Source: Paeniglutamicibacter kerguelensis (GTDB lineage Bacteria; Actinomycetota; Actinomycetes; Actinomycetales; Micrococcaceae). From it: a DNA stretch of 64,000 nucleotides. The stretch covers positions 2,728,001 through 2,792,000 of the forward strand of contig NZ_JAGIOF010000001.1 of the NCBI RefSeq assembly GCF_017876535.1, given 5' to 3'. The position numbers and the translations under genes are program-made. The notes under the pieces were generated by a model. That model was not told where the DNA came from. It saw only the letters and a program-made list of their open reading frames with translations, and ran no database searches. This document shows positions 51,009-60,721 of the stretch, one piece after another; within the stretch, counting starts at the first letter, position 1; the number at the start of each line of letters is the position of its first letter.

Positions 51009-53401
51009 TCACCACCTTCGAGCCGGCCATCGCGCCTGCCGCCACCGACATTTCCTTCCGCCGCTTCGACCCCGCCGCCGACGCCGAGCTGCTGCACGGC
51101 TGGGTGAACACCGAGCGCGCCCGCTACTGGGGCATGAACGGCACGTCCGTGGAGCAGGTGCGCGCCGCCTACGCGGCCCTGGACGCGGACCCGCACCACC
51201 ACGTGCTGCTCGGGCTGCTGCCCGCAACCGCGCCCGGCCGGGAGCCGGAGGCCGTGATGCTGCTGGAGCATTACACCCCGGAGCATTCGGTGCTTGCCGG
51301 GGCCTACACCCACCGGCACGGGGACGCCGGCCTGCACCTGCTGCTTGCCGGCCCCGGCAACGGCCCGGCGCGGCCCGGGTTCAGCGCCGCGGCCATGGAG
51401 GCGGCCATCGCCCACCTCTTCGCCGACCCGGCGGTGCTGCGCATCGTCGTGGAGCCGGACGCGGGCAACACCGCCATCCACTCGCTGAACTCCCGGCTGG
51501 GCTTCTGCCCCGCCGGGCGCGTCGAGCTGCCGGCGGGCCCGGACACCCCGGCCAAGACCGCGCTGCTGTCCTTCTGCACCCGTGCCGACTTCGCGGCCGC
51601 CACTTACGGGCCCTCCACCGCCACCGCGCACCTGTCCCCCGCCCGCTGGGACACCGCCAACCGCCACGTGCTGGCCAAGGCCATCGCCGAGTTCACCCAC
51701 GAGCGGCTACTGGCCCCGGTTCCGGGGAACGGGACCTGGTCGTTGTCGGTCGGGGACCTCGAATACCGATTTGCCGCCACCGTGCACCAGCTGGAGCACT
51801 GGGTGGTGGACCCCGCCTCCCTGGAGGTGAACCGTGCCGGCGTGTCCGTCGCACCGGATGCGGCGGGCTTCGTGCTGGCCTTCCGTCAGGAACTCGGCCT
51901 CTCCGAGGCGCAGCTGCCGGTGTACCTGGAGGAAATCGGCAGCACCCTGGCCGGGCACTGCTACAAGCAGCTGCACTCCACCGCGAGTGCCGCGGAACTT
52001 GCGGCCGGGACCGGGGACGCCGTGGCCGACTTCCAGCGCACCGAGGCCGCGATGACCGAGGGGCACCCGTGCTTCGTGGCCAACAACGGCCGGCTCGGCC
52101 TGGGCGCCGGGGACTACCTGGACTACGCCCCGGAAACCGGCTCGGCGATCGAACTCCAGTGGCTTGCCGCCCACAACTCGCGGGCCCGCTTCACCGCCCT
52201 GTACGGGATCAACGCCGCGGGGCTGCTGCGCGAGGAACTCGGCGAGGCGCAAATGGACCTGCTGAATGCCCGGCTCGCCGCCGCCTGCGCCGCCAGCGGG
52301 CTGGATCCGGAGGAGTTCGTGTTCATCCCGGTGCACCCGTGGCAGTGGGACAACAAGCTGGCCGTCAGCTTCGCGCCCGACGTCGCCACGGGCCACCTGG
52401 TGCACCTGGGCGCGGGCGCCGACCTGTACCAGCCGCAGCAGTCGATCCGCACCTTCTTCAACCGCAGCAACCCGGAGCGCCACTACGTCAAGACCGCGCT
52501 CTCGGTGCTGAACATGGGCTTCATGCGCGGGCTCTCGGCCGCCTACATGGAGGGCACCCCGGCCATCAACGCGTGGCTCACCTCGGTGTTCGACGCCGAT
52601 GCCGAGCTGCAGGCCCGCGGGACCCGGCTGCTGCGCGAGGTCGCGGCCGTCGGCTACACCAACTCGCTGTTCAACGCCGCAGGCCAGAACGCGCCGCAGC
52701 GCAAGATGCTGGCGGCACTCTGGCGCGAGTCCCCGGCCTCGCGCATCGAGGACGGGCAGGCCCTGGCCACCATGGCCTCGCTGCTGCACATCGATGCCGC
52801 CGGCGCCTCGCTGGCCGCCGCGCACGTCCGGCGCTCGGGCCTGGCGCCGGCCGAGTGGCTGGCCCGCTACTTCGACGCCTACCTGGTGCCGCTGGTGCAC
52901 TGCCTGTGCCGCTACGACCTGGTGTTCATGCCCCACGGGGAAAACGTCATCATGGTCTTCGAGGACTCGGTGCCGGTGCGCGTGCTGCATAAGGACCTGG
53001 CCGAGGAGGTCGCGGTGTTCGGGGACCGGCAGCCGCTGCCCGCCGAGGTCGAGCGGATCCGCATCACGGCGCCCGACTCCGAACGCCGGCTGGCGATCTT
53101 CACCGACGTCGTCGACTGCTTCCTGCGCTTCCTGGCTCCGGCACTGGCCCGCGAGGGCGTGTGCGGCGAGGATGAGTTCTGGGCCATCGCCGTGCAGCGC
53201 CTGCTCGCCTACCGGGAACGCAACCCGGAGCAGGCGGCGGCCTTCGACGCCCTGGAGCTCTTCGCCCCGGACTTCGAGCTATCCTGCCTGAACCGGCTGC
53301 AGCTGCGCAACAACCAGCAGATGCTGGACCTGGCCGACCAGTCCGGCGGGCTGATCTACGCCGGCACGCTGGCCAACCCGCTGGCGGGGCACGGGGCGTA
53401 G
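51005..53401 (+). CDS. fused hydroxylamine acyltransferase and NIS siderophore synthetase (DesC-DesD)
   Basis: A 798-aa fusion. Residues about 10-195 form a GNAT/RhbD-type acyltransferase (ISFRRFDPAADAELLHGWVN at the start, the SRLGFCPAGRVELP strand at the end) that would acylate N-hydroxycadaverine with succinyl- or acetyl-CoA. Residues about 210-795 are an IucA/IucC NIS synthetase (HSTASAAELAAG, FIPVHPWQWDNK, VKTALSVLNMGFMRG, FMPHGENVIMV), which joins the hydroxamates with ATP. In Streptomyces these are separate genes (desC, desD). The ATGA start overlap couples it to DesB; a strong terminator follows. The product is inferred as a desferrioxamine-like compound. Confidence 0.88.
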   Translation: MITTFEPAIAPAATDISFRRFDPAADAELLHGWVNTERARYWGMNGTSVEQVRAAYAALDADPHHHVLLGLLPATAPGREPEAVMLLEHYTPEHSVLAGAYTHRHGDAGLHLLLAGPGNGPARPGFSAAAMEAAIAHLFADPAVLRIVVEPDAGNTAIHSLNSRLGFCPAGRVELPAGPDTPAKTALLSFCTRADFAAATYGPSTATAHLSPARWDTANRHVLAKAIAEFTHERLLAPVPGNGTWSLSVGDLEYRFAATVHQLEHWVVDPASLEVNRAGVSVAPDAAGFVLAFRQELGLSEAQLPVYLEEIGSTLAGHCYKQLHSTASAAELAAGTGDAVADFQRTEAAMTEGHPCFVANNGRLGLGAGDYLDYAPETGSAIELQWLAAHNSRARFTALYGINAAGLLREELGEAQMDLLNARLAAACAASGLDPEEFVFIPVHPWQWDNKLAVSFAPDVATGHLVHLGAGADLYQPQQSIRTFFNRSNPERHYVKTALSVLNMGFMRGLSAAYMEGTPAINAWLTSVFDADAELQARGTRLLREVAAVGYTNSLFNAAGQNAPQRKMLAALWRESPASRIEDGQALATMASLLHIDAAGASLAAAHVRRSGLAPAEWLARYFDAYLVPLVHCLCRYDLVFMPHGENVIMVFEDSVPVRVLHKDLAEEVAVFGDRQPLPAEVERIRITAPDSERRLAIFTDVVDCFLRFLAPALAREGVCGEDEFWAIAVQRLLAYRERNPEQAAAFDALELFAPDFELSCLNRLQLRNNQQMLDLADQSGGLIYAGTLANPLAGHGA

Positions 53402-53413
53402 GCCCGAGACGCA

Positions 53414-53455
53414 ACGGGGGCCGGATCGCAGCCATGGCTGCGATCCGGCCCCCGT
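53414..53455. terminator. bidirectional terminator after the siderophore operon
   Basis: A perfect 20-bp stem with a 2-nt loop (53414-53433 and 53436-53455) between the siderophore operon and the convergent paaH. Confidence 0.85.
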
Positions 53456-53471
53456 CTTGGATGCGGTGGCC

Positions 53472-54335
53472 TTAGCTCCAGTCGTAGAAGCCCTTGCCGG
53501 TCTTGCGGCCCAGGTGGCCCGCCTCGACCAGGTCGCGCAGGATCTGCGGCGGAGCGAAGCGGTCGCCCAGGGTCTCGTGCAGGTATTCTGCAATGCCCAG
53601 GCGCACGTCGAGACCCACGATGTCGGTGGTCTTCAACGGGCCGGTCGGGTGCTTGTAGCCGAGCACCATGGCGTTGTCGATGTCCTCGGCGCTTGCGACG
53701 CCCTCTTCGACCATGCGCATGGCTTCCAGCGCGATGGCAACGCCCAGTCGCGAGGAGGCGAAGCCGGGGGCGTCGTTGACCACGACGGCGGTCTTGCCCA
53801 GCCCGGCGACCCAGCCGCGGGCGCGCTCGATCAGCTCCGTGGCGCTCTGCTTGGCGATGACAACCTCGATGAGGGTGGAGGCCGGCACCGGGTTGAAGAA
53901 GTGCAGGCCCAGGAAGTTCTCCGGGCGCTGCAGCTCTGCGGCCAGGCCGCTCATGGACAGCGAGGAGGTGTTCGAGGCCAGGATCGCGTCCGCGGCAAGG
54001 TGCTCTTCGACGTTCTTGAGCGAGGAGACCTTCAGGTCCCAGATTTCCGGGACGGCCTCGACGACGAGCTCGCGGTCGGCGAAGGCCGCGTAGTCCACCG
54101 AAACGTCGAACCGGGTGAGCATCTCGCCCAGGTTCCCGTCGACCGAGCCGCGCTCGATTGACTTGGCGGCTGCGGACTCGACGCGTTCGCGGGCGCCCTG
54201 TGCGGAAGCCTCGTCGCGCTCGACGACGACCACGTCGCAGCCATTGACCAAAAAGGCGTGGGCAATGCCGGCGCCCATGCGGCCGCCGCCGAGGACGCCG
54301 ACCTTGGCCGGGAGGGCCGGGGAAACTTCACTCAT
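53472..54335 (-). CDS. paaH: 3-hydroxyacyl-CoA dehydrogenase PaaH
   Basis: A 287-aa NAD-dependent dehydrogenase. The Rossmann motif VGVLGGGRMGAGIAHAF is near residue 12, the catalytic region ASNTSSLSMSGLA near 120 and LGLHFFNPVPASTLIEVV near 140. The C-terminal domain has GYKHPTGPLKTTDIVGLDV. In the pathway it oxidises 3-hydroxyadipyl-CoA to 3-oxoadipyl-CoA. It starts one base into the paaF stop (TAATG), so the two are coupled. It is the last gene of paaJ-paaF-paaH. Confidence 0.93.
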   Translation of the reverse strand: MSEVSPALPAKVGVLGGGRMGAGIAHAFLVNGCDVVVVERDEASAQGARERVESAAAKSIERGSVDGNLGEMLTRFDVSVDYAAFADRELVVEAVPEIWDLKVSSLKNVEEHLAADAILASNTSSLSMSGLAAELQRPENFLGLHFFNPVPASTLIEVVIAKQSATELIERARGWVAGLGKTAVVVNDAPGFASSRLGVAIALEAMRMVEEGVASAEDIDNAMVLGYKHPTGPLKTTDIVGLDVRLGIAEYLHETLGDRFAPPQILRDLVEAGHLGRKTGKGFYDWS

Positions 54336-55120
54336 TACTTTTTCTTCCTGTCTAAGAAGGCCTGCATGCGGTCGAATTTTGCCTGGGATTCAAAGAGCAT
54401 TCCCTGCGCGAGGGTGTCGATGACCGGGTGCGCCTCACGCGGGGTGTGGAACACGGACTTGGTGATCCGCACGGCCAGGGGGTCCTGGTTCCCGATACGG
54501 TCGGCCAACGCCGAGGCGGCGGCGAGCAGGTCCTTGCCCTCGACCAGCTCGGTGATGAGCCCGACGCGCAGGGCCTCCTCGCCCTTGAGCACCTTGCCCG
54601 CGAGCAGGATCTCCTTGGCGACGGGCTCGCCCACGAGTTCCTTCAGGCGCCAGGTGGCACCTGCGGCCGCCATGATGCCGAGGCCGGTTTCCGGGTTGCC
54701 CATGCGCAGCTCCGGGGTGCCGATGCGGAAGTCCGCGGCGTAGGCCAGCTCGGCGCCGCCGCCCAGGGCGAAGCCATCGAGGGCCGCGATAACCGGCATC
54801 GGCAGCTTGGCGATGCGGTCAAAGATGCCCGAGTTGATGCCGGCCAAGGCATCGTCGCGGCGGCGCTCGCGCAGCTGGGCGATGTCGGCGCCGGAGGCGA
54901 AGACTCCCTTGGCGCCGGTTTCCGGATCGGCCGGGGTGCCGGAAAGCACCATGATCTTCGGAGTGCGCTCAAGGTAGGCGCACACCGCATGCAGCTCGTC
55001 GACCATCAACTGGTCGATGGCGTTCCTGACCTCGGGGCGGTCCAGCTGCACCAGCAGCCGGTCCACGGACTCGGAGACCTTCAGGGTCTGGAAGCCCGCG
55101 GTGTCCAGGTTCTCCCCCAC
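54335..55120 (-). CDS. paaF: enoyl-CoA hydratase PaaF
   Basis: A 261-aa crotonase. FASGADIAQLRER near residue 78 and LDGFALGGGAELAYAADFRI near 110 form the oxyanion hole and CoA site; the hydratase Glu lies in NPETGLGIM. It should hydrate 2,3-dehydroadipyl-CoA. GTG 55120 is chosen because GAGGGCG lies about 9 nt upstream and it follows the thiolase stop by 2 nt; the open frame continues upstream only as a shadow of the thiolase gene. PaaF versus PaaG relative to the 6.5-kb paralogue is decided by gene order. Confidence 0.88.
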   Translation of the reverse strand: MGENLDTAGFQTLKVSESVDRLLVQLDRPEVRNAIDQLMVDELHAVCAYLERTPKIMVLSGTPADPETGAKGVFASGADIAQLRERRRDDALAGINSGIFDRIAKLPMPVIAALDGFALGGGAELAYAADFRIGTPELRMGNPETGLGIMAAAGATWRLKELVGEPVAKEILLAGKVLKGEEALRVGLITELVEGKDLLAAASALADRIGNQDPLAVRITKSVFHTPREAHPVIDTLAQGMLFESQAKFDRMQAFLDRKKK

Positions 55121-55122
55121 GC

Positions 55123-56343
55123 CTAGACGCCCTCGATGAGCAGGGCGGAACCCTGGCCCACGCCGACGCACATGGTCGCGAGGCCCAGCTTGGAACCGTT
55201 CTTCGCCTCGCGTTCCAGGCGGCCCAGCAGGGTGATGACAATGCGGGCGCCGGAGGAGCCAAGCGGGTGGCCGAGCGCGATGGCTCCGCCGTCGTTGTTC
55301 ACGATCTCCGGGTCGATGCCCAGTTCGCGCATGGACGCCAGCGACTGGGAGGCGAAGGCCTCGTTCAGTTCGACGGCGGCCAGGTCCTCGATCTTGCGGC
55401 CGGAGCGCTCCATGACCTTGCGTGTTGCCGGAACCGGACCCACGCCCATGATTTCCGGGGCCAGGCCGGCGGAGGCGCCGTCGATGATGCGGGCGCGCGG
55501 AACCAGTCCGTACTTCTTGATGGCTGCCTCGGAGGCAACGATGATCGCCGAGGCGCCGTCGTTGAGGGTCGAGGCGTTTCCGGCGGTGACCACGGTGCCG
55601 CCCTTGACCACGGGGCGCAGCGCGGATAGCACCTCGAAGGTCGTGCCGGGGCGCGGGCCCTCGTCGGTGTCGACGATGGTTTCGCCCTTGCGGGTCTTGA
55701 CGACAACCGGGACGATTTCGTCCTTGAAACGGCCGGCCTCGATGGCGGCGATGGCACGCTCGTGGGAGCGCACGGCGAAGGCATCGCAGTCCTCGCGGCT
55801 GGTGCCGAAGACGCGGGCGACTTCCTCGGCCGTTTCCGGCATGGAGAAGGTGGCCTTGCCCTCGCGGGAAAGCTCGCCGGAGAGGAACTCGGGGTTCGGG
55901 AAGCGCCAGCCGATCGAGGTGTCGTAGCTGGCCCCTGGCTTGCCGAAGGCCTTGTCCGGCTTTTCCATGACCCACGGGGCGCGGCTCATGGACTCGACGC
56001 CGCCGGCGACGACGATGTCGGCGGCACCCGCCTTGATCATGTGGCTGGCCATGGTGATGGCGCTCATGCCGGAGGCGCAGAGTCGGTTGACGGTGATGCC
56101 CGGGACGGTGTCCTCGAAGCCCGCCAGCAGCCAGCCCATGCGGGCGACGTTGCGGTTTTCCTCGCCGGCGCCGTTGGCGTTTCCGAAGATCACCTCGTCG
56201 ACGTCGGCCGGATCGATTCCGGCGCGCTCGACGGCGGCCCGAATGGTGAGCGCCGCCAGGTCATCGGGTCGGACACTGCTCAACGCTCCGCCGTATCGTC
56301 CAACCGGTGTGCGGGCTCCGCCCACCAAGAAAGCCTCGGTCAT
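55123..56343 (-). CDS. paaJ: 3-oxoadipyl-CoA thiolase PaaJ
   Basis: A 406-aa thiolase. The acyl-accepting Cys is in VNRLCASGMSAI near residue 90, the His in NEAFASQSLA and GGAIALGHPLGSSGAR, and the C-terminal Cys in MCVGVGQGSALL. It cleaves 3-oxoadipyl-CoA and 3-oxo-5,6-dehydrosuberyl-CoA in the phenylacetate route; the same enzyme type (PcaF) serves the beta-ketoadipate route, so a dual role is possible. ATG 56343 has AGGAG 6 nt upstream. It leads the operon with paaF and paaH, and the PaaR palindrome lies about 120 nt upstream. Confidence 0.92.
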   Translation of the reverse strand: MTEAFLVGGARTPVGRYGGALSSVRPDDLAALTIRAAVERAGIDPADVDEVIFGNANGAGEENRNVARMGWLLAGFEDTVPGITVNRLCASGMSAITMASHMIKAGAADIVVAGGVESMSRAPWVMEKPDKAFGKPGASYDTSIGWRFPNPEFLSGELSREGKATFSMPETAEEVARVFGTSREDCDAFAVRSHERAIAAIEAGRFKDEIVPVVVKTRKGETIVDTDEGPRPGTTFEVLSALRPVVKGGTVVTAGNASTLNDGASAIIVASEAAIKKYGLVPRARIIDGASAGLAPEIMGVGPVPATRKVMERSGRKIEDLAAVELNEAFASQSLASMRELGIDPEIVNNDGGAIALGHPLGSSGARIVITLLGRLEREAKNGSKLGLATMCVGVGQGSALLIEGV

Positions 56344-56462
56344 CACAACTCCTTTGTCATTCGAAACTCGCCATGCCCCATTCCCGCCGCTAGCGATGGG
56401 AGGGCGATGGCGGGCCGTTCTTTGTCCCCGGCCGCGGGTCTTGGACAGACCGCACGTTATTT

Positions 56463-56484
56463 ACCGACCATTCGTTCACTAATA
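56463..56484. promoter_or_regulatory. PaaR operator upstream of paaJ-paaF-paaH
   Basis: An imperfect palindrome with core ACCATTCGTTCACT at 56467-56480, preceded by TTTACCG. It is the weakest of the four sites but shares TTCGTTCA with the paaA operator. The rest of the 331-bp gap (56344-56674) has no gene, only this site and the permease terminator. Confidence 0.6.
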
Positions 56485-56571
56485 CAATCCCACCCCGAAG
56501 TGATCGGGGTCAACCTCCGCGCCACATTCACCCGGACGGGCTTCACGGGAGCACCCCGAAGCTTAAAAGAG

Positions 56572-56630
56572 AATCGGCGGGGCCGGCGCGGAAGGTGTCC
56601 CTATGACACTTCCACCCAACCCCGCCGATT
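56572..56630 (-). terminator. terminator of the amino acid permease gene
   Basis: AATCGGCGGGG and CCCCGCCGATT (11 bp) enclose a second smaller hairpin (GGAAGGTGTC/GACACTTCC). On the minus strand the stem is followed by CTCTTTTAAGC. Confidence 0.7.
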
Positions 56631-56674
56631 TTCAACCCTCAAAAAGGTATCGGGGGTACAAAGAAACCGGTGTA

Positions 56675-58126
56675 CTAGGCGTACAACTCGCTCTTGGGCT
56701 TGTTGTTGCGCACCTTGCGCCAGCCGATCCACAGGGCGACGGCAATCAGCGGGATGCACCCGATGGTGTAGAGGCCAAGGTGGAACACCTCGCCGTCCTT
56801 GCCCGTGATGGTGTCAAAGCCGATCAGCACGGTGATGATCGCCAGGGACACAAGTCCCGCCCAGCTGGTGTACGGCGAGCCCGGCATCAACAGCGAGGAG
56901 GCCTTGCCACGCTTCTTGCGCAGCATCAGCTGGCAGGCGAAGATCGATGCCCAGGTGAACAGCACGCCGATGGACGCGGTGTTCAGCGCCAGGTCGAATG
57001 CGTAGGTTCCACCGAGCCACACGTTGAGGATGATGCCGATGAAGTAGACGCCGGAGATGGCCCAGATACCCGCGTACGGAACGTAGCGCTTGTTCATCTT
57101 GGTCAGCCACTGCGGGGCGTGGCCATTGTTTGCCATCGCGCGGAAGATGCGGCCGATCGAGTACAGGCCCGAGTTGCAGGAGCTCAGTGCCGCGGTGATC
57201 ACGACGAAGTTCATGACGCTGCCGATCCAGCCCCAGCCCAGCTGGTCGAAGACTGTGACAAACGGGCTGACGCCCGCCTGGTACTCGTTCCACGGAACGA
57301 TCATGGCCAGCAGGGACACCGAGCCGACGTAGAAGACAACGATGCGGATGACCACGGCGCGGATTGCGGCGGGAACTTCCTTGGCCGGGTTTTCCATTTC
57401 ACCGGCGGTGATGCCGACCAGCTCGATGGCGTTGTAGGCAAAGATGACGGCGTTGAGCACCAAGATGGAGATCAGGAAGCCGCGCGGGAACATGCCGCCT
57501 TCGCTGGCGAAGAGGTTGCTCACCGAGGCGTGTCCGTCGCCTACCTGCGCGTTCGTGACCACCAGGTAGGCGCCAATGCACAGGAACGACACGATGGCAG
57601 CGACCTTGAGGAACGAGGCCCAGAATTCGAACTCGGCAAAGGCCTTGGCGCTGAAGAGGTTCACGGCCACGAGCAGCCCCAGGGCGCAGAGCGCGGAGGC
57701 CTCCACCGGAACGCCGGGGAAGAAGTACTGGAAGTACAGGCCGATGGCGATGAGCTCGGCGATGCCGGTCATGGCCCAGTTCAGGACGTACATCCAACCG
57801 GAAAGGTAGGCGCCCTTGGCGCCGAAGAGCTCACCGGCATAGGAAACGAAGGAACCCGAGGACTGGCGGTACATGATCAATTCGCCCAGCGCACGCATCA
57901 GGAAATATGCGATGACACCGGCAATGGCATAGGAGAAGATCAATGCGGGACCGGTGGAAGCCAGGCGCCCGCCGGCACCCATGAACAGGCCGACCCCGAT
58001 GGCACCACCCATCGCGATCATCTGGACGTGGCGACGCGTCAGGGTCTTCTTGTAACCCTCGGACGTGACACCAGCTTCGCTGGTCGAAACTTGATGCTGA
58101 TGCTCTAGAACGTTGTGGGGTTCCAA
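56675..58126 (-). CDS. amino acid permease (APC family)
   Basis: A 483-aa transporter with twelve hydrophobic helices of the AAT/GABA-permease type. After a 25-residue polar N-terminus comes RRHVQMIAMGGAIGVGLFMG, the consensus first helix of these H+ symporters. Later segments include ELVGITAGEMENPAKEVPAA and ALSSCNSGLYSIGRI. Candidates are GABA, asparagine or aromatic amino acids; phenylalanine would fit the nearby phenylacetate genes but that is speculation. The start is TTG 58126, with GGAG 7 nt upstream; no ATG fits. Confidence 0.88.
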   Translation of the reverse strand: MEPHNVLEHQHQVSTSEAGVTSEGYKKTLTRRHVQMIAMGGAIGVGLFMGAGGRLASTGPALIFSYAIAGVIAYFLMRALGELIMYRQSSGSFVSYAGELFGAKGAYLSGWMYVLNWAMTGIAELIAIGLYFQYFFPGVPVEASALCALGLLVAVNLFSAKAFAEFEFWASFLKVAAIVSFLCIGAYLVVTNAQVGDGHASVSNLFASEGGMFPRGFLISILVLNAVIFAYNAIELVGITAGEMENPAKEVPAAIRAVVIRIVVFYVGSVSLLAMIVPWNEYQAGVSPFVTVFDQLGWGWIGSVMNFVVITAALSSCNSGLYSIGRIFRAMANNGHAPQWLTKMNKRYVPYAGIWAISGVYFIGIILNVWLGGTYAFDLALNTASIGVLFTWASIFACQLMLRKKRGKASSLLMPGSPYTSWAGLVSLAIITVLIGFDTITGKDGEVFHLGLYTIGCIPLIAVALWIGWRKVRNNKPKSELYA

Positions 58127-58140
58127 CGCGTGACTCCTTC

Positions 58141-58154
58141 AGTAAAGCTTTACT
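58141..58154. promoter_or_regulatory. 14-bp perfect palindrome in the permease leader
   Basis: AGTAAAGCTTTACT lies just behind the Shine-Dalgarno sequence of the permease gene. A dimeric repressor bound here would block the permease; the regulator is unknown. Confidence 0.45.
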
Positions 58155-58489
58155 CTCGCGCTGGGTAAGGCGGGAGGTGCCCGCCAAAACCCGCCCGGGG
58201 TGGCCCGTGACACATACAGTGGACGCAAGCGGTAAACCTACCCCATTCGTGGCCGTTAATACACTTGGGATGTGCCACGGACCACAGGATTCCGACGTGA
58301 TGCACACCACGTGCAATTGCACAAATCGCGTAGTGAAGCCCGGCTTTCCGCGGATTATCCGGTCCAAAAAACTTTTCCAAAAATTGTTGAACAGTTTCTG
58401 GATCCTGGCGACCTCCGGACGTAGATATGCCTCGCCTCCCGCACCCGGTTTTCGCGCCGCCGCCGGGTGAGCGGCTAGCATTCATAACT
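58155..58489. other. divergent promoter region between permease and menB
   Basis: No gene is supported. It contains the perfect 12-bp palindrome GTGCAATTGCAC (58311-58322) and a TAGCAT box about 10 nt before the menB GTG. Confidence 0.4.
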
Positions 58490-59455
<966 letters not shown>

Positions 59456-59476
59456 GGCCAAGGACTCCAGCCACCC

Positions 59477-60604
59477 ATGAATCCCGATTCCGCGCTCGTT
59501 GCCCTTTCGGCTTCCCTCAATGGGGAAGGCCCCGCCGTGGAGATCCTTCCCGGCACCACGAACAACGAATACCTGGTGAGCCTCGTGGCCGAGGCGGACG
59601 TGGAGGGCCTGGAGGAAATCGCGGCCGTGGTGCGCACCTCGGGCTCCACCGGCACGCCCAAGCGCACGGCACTGTCGGTCGAGGCTCTTGCTTCCTCCTC
59701 CATGGCCACCGCCGAGTACTTGGGCTTTGAGGGCCAATGGCTGCTCGCCCTGCCCCTGCACTACGTGGCGGGGCTGTCCGTCCTCAGCCGGAGCCTGTAT
59801 GCCGGAACGCGTCCCTGGGCCATGGACCTGGACCGGAGCTTCGACGCCGCCGGGTTCAACGAGGCTGCATCGGCGCTGACCGACCGCAAGCGCCTCGTGT
59901 CACTGGTGCCCACCCAGCTGCAGCGCCTGCTCACCGACCCCGACGGCGAAACCCTGTCCACGCTCAAGCGCTTCGATGCGATCCTGCTCGGCGGGGCGCG
60001 CGCCCCGCGGTCGGTTCTCGAGGCGGCTGCCAGGCATTCCCTGAACATCCACCTCACCTACGGATCCAGCGAAACCAGCGGCGGCTGCGTATACGACGCC
60101 AAGCCCCTTCCCGGGGTCGAGGTGAAAGCCGTCGACGGACGGATCTGGCTCGGCGGCCCGACCATCGCTTCGGGCTACCTCGGCGATCCGGAACTGACAG
60201 CGAAGCACTTCAGCGTCGACGGCGAGGGAACCCGCTGGTATCGCACCGATGACCTGGGCGGCTACGAGGACGGGGTCCTCACGGTGGGCGGCCGGGCGGA
60301 TGACGTCATCGTCACCGGCGGCGTCAAGGTCTCCGCGTCCAGGATCCAGCAGGTCATCGAGTCGCTTCCGGGTGTTGGCTCGGTCATGGTCCTGCCCGTC
60401 GCCCACGAGCAGTGGGGCCAGCAGGTCGGCGCCGCGCTCAGCGGAACCGCCGACCCGGAATCGGTGCGTGAGGCGGTGCGTTCGGCCCTTGGCGCCGCTG
60501 CGGTGCCGCGCCGCATCCTGCAGCTTCCGGCCCTGCCGCTGCTGCCCAACGGCAAGTTCGACCGCATGGCCCTGGGCGCACTGCTGGCCGCCGCCCCGGA
60601 ATAG
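59477..60604 (+). CDS. menE: O-succinylbenzoate-CoA ligase MenE
   Basis: A 375-aa acyl-adenylate ligase that makes O-succinylbenzoyl-CoA, the MenB substrate. The P-loop is VVRTSGSTGTPKRTALS near residue 57, with LTYGSSETSGGCVYDA near 192 and WYRTDDLGGYEDGVLTVGGR near 255. The C-terminal Lys lies in LLPNGKFDRMAL. It is short compared with Firmicute MenE, as usual for actinobacteria. Position between menB and menA supports the name over other AMP-binding enzymes. Confidence 0.9.
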   Translation: MNPDSALVALSASLNGEGPAVEILPGTTNNEYLVSLVAEADVEGLEEIAAVVRTSGSTGTPKRTALSVEALASSSMATAEYLGFEGQWLLALPLHYVAGLSVLSRSLYAGTRPWAMDLDRSFDAAGFNEAASALTDRKRLVSLVPTQLQRLLTDPDGETLSTLKRFDAILLGGARAPRSVLEAAARHSLNIHLTYGSSETSGGCVYDAKPLPGVEVKAVDGRIWLGGPTIASGYLGDPELTAKHFSVDGEGTRWYRTDDLGGYEDGVLTVGGRADDVIVTGGVKVSASRIQQVIESLPGVGSVMVLPVAHEQWGQQVGAALSGTADPESVREAVRSALGAAAVPRRILQLPALPLLPNGKFDRMALGALLAAAPE

Positions 60605-60721
60605 CCCGTACCCCGCGACATTCCCGTCCATCCAGCCGCCGGTTCAGGTAGATTTCGCCCTCATCACTGATCAGGGGAGAATGGAGGCTGATCTTAGACG
60701 GAAGTATCGAGAGGACTAACA

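Noticed and set aside
60682..60720. A 12-codon ORF just before menA, with an AGGGGAGA upstream
   Set aside because: Too short and the spacing is poor; it looks incidental to the menA leader.
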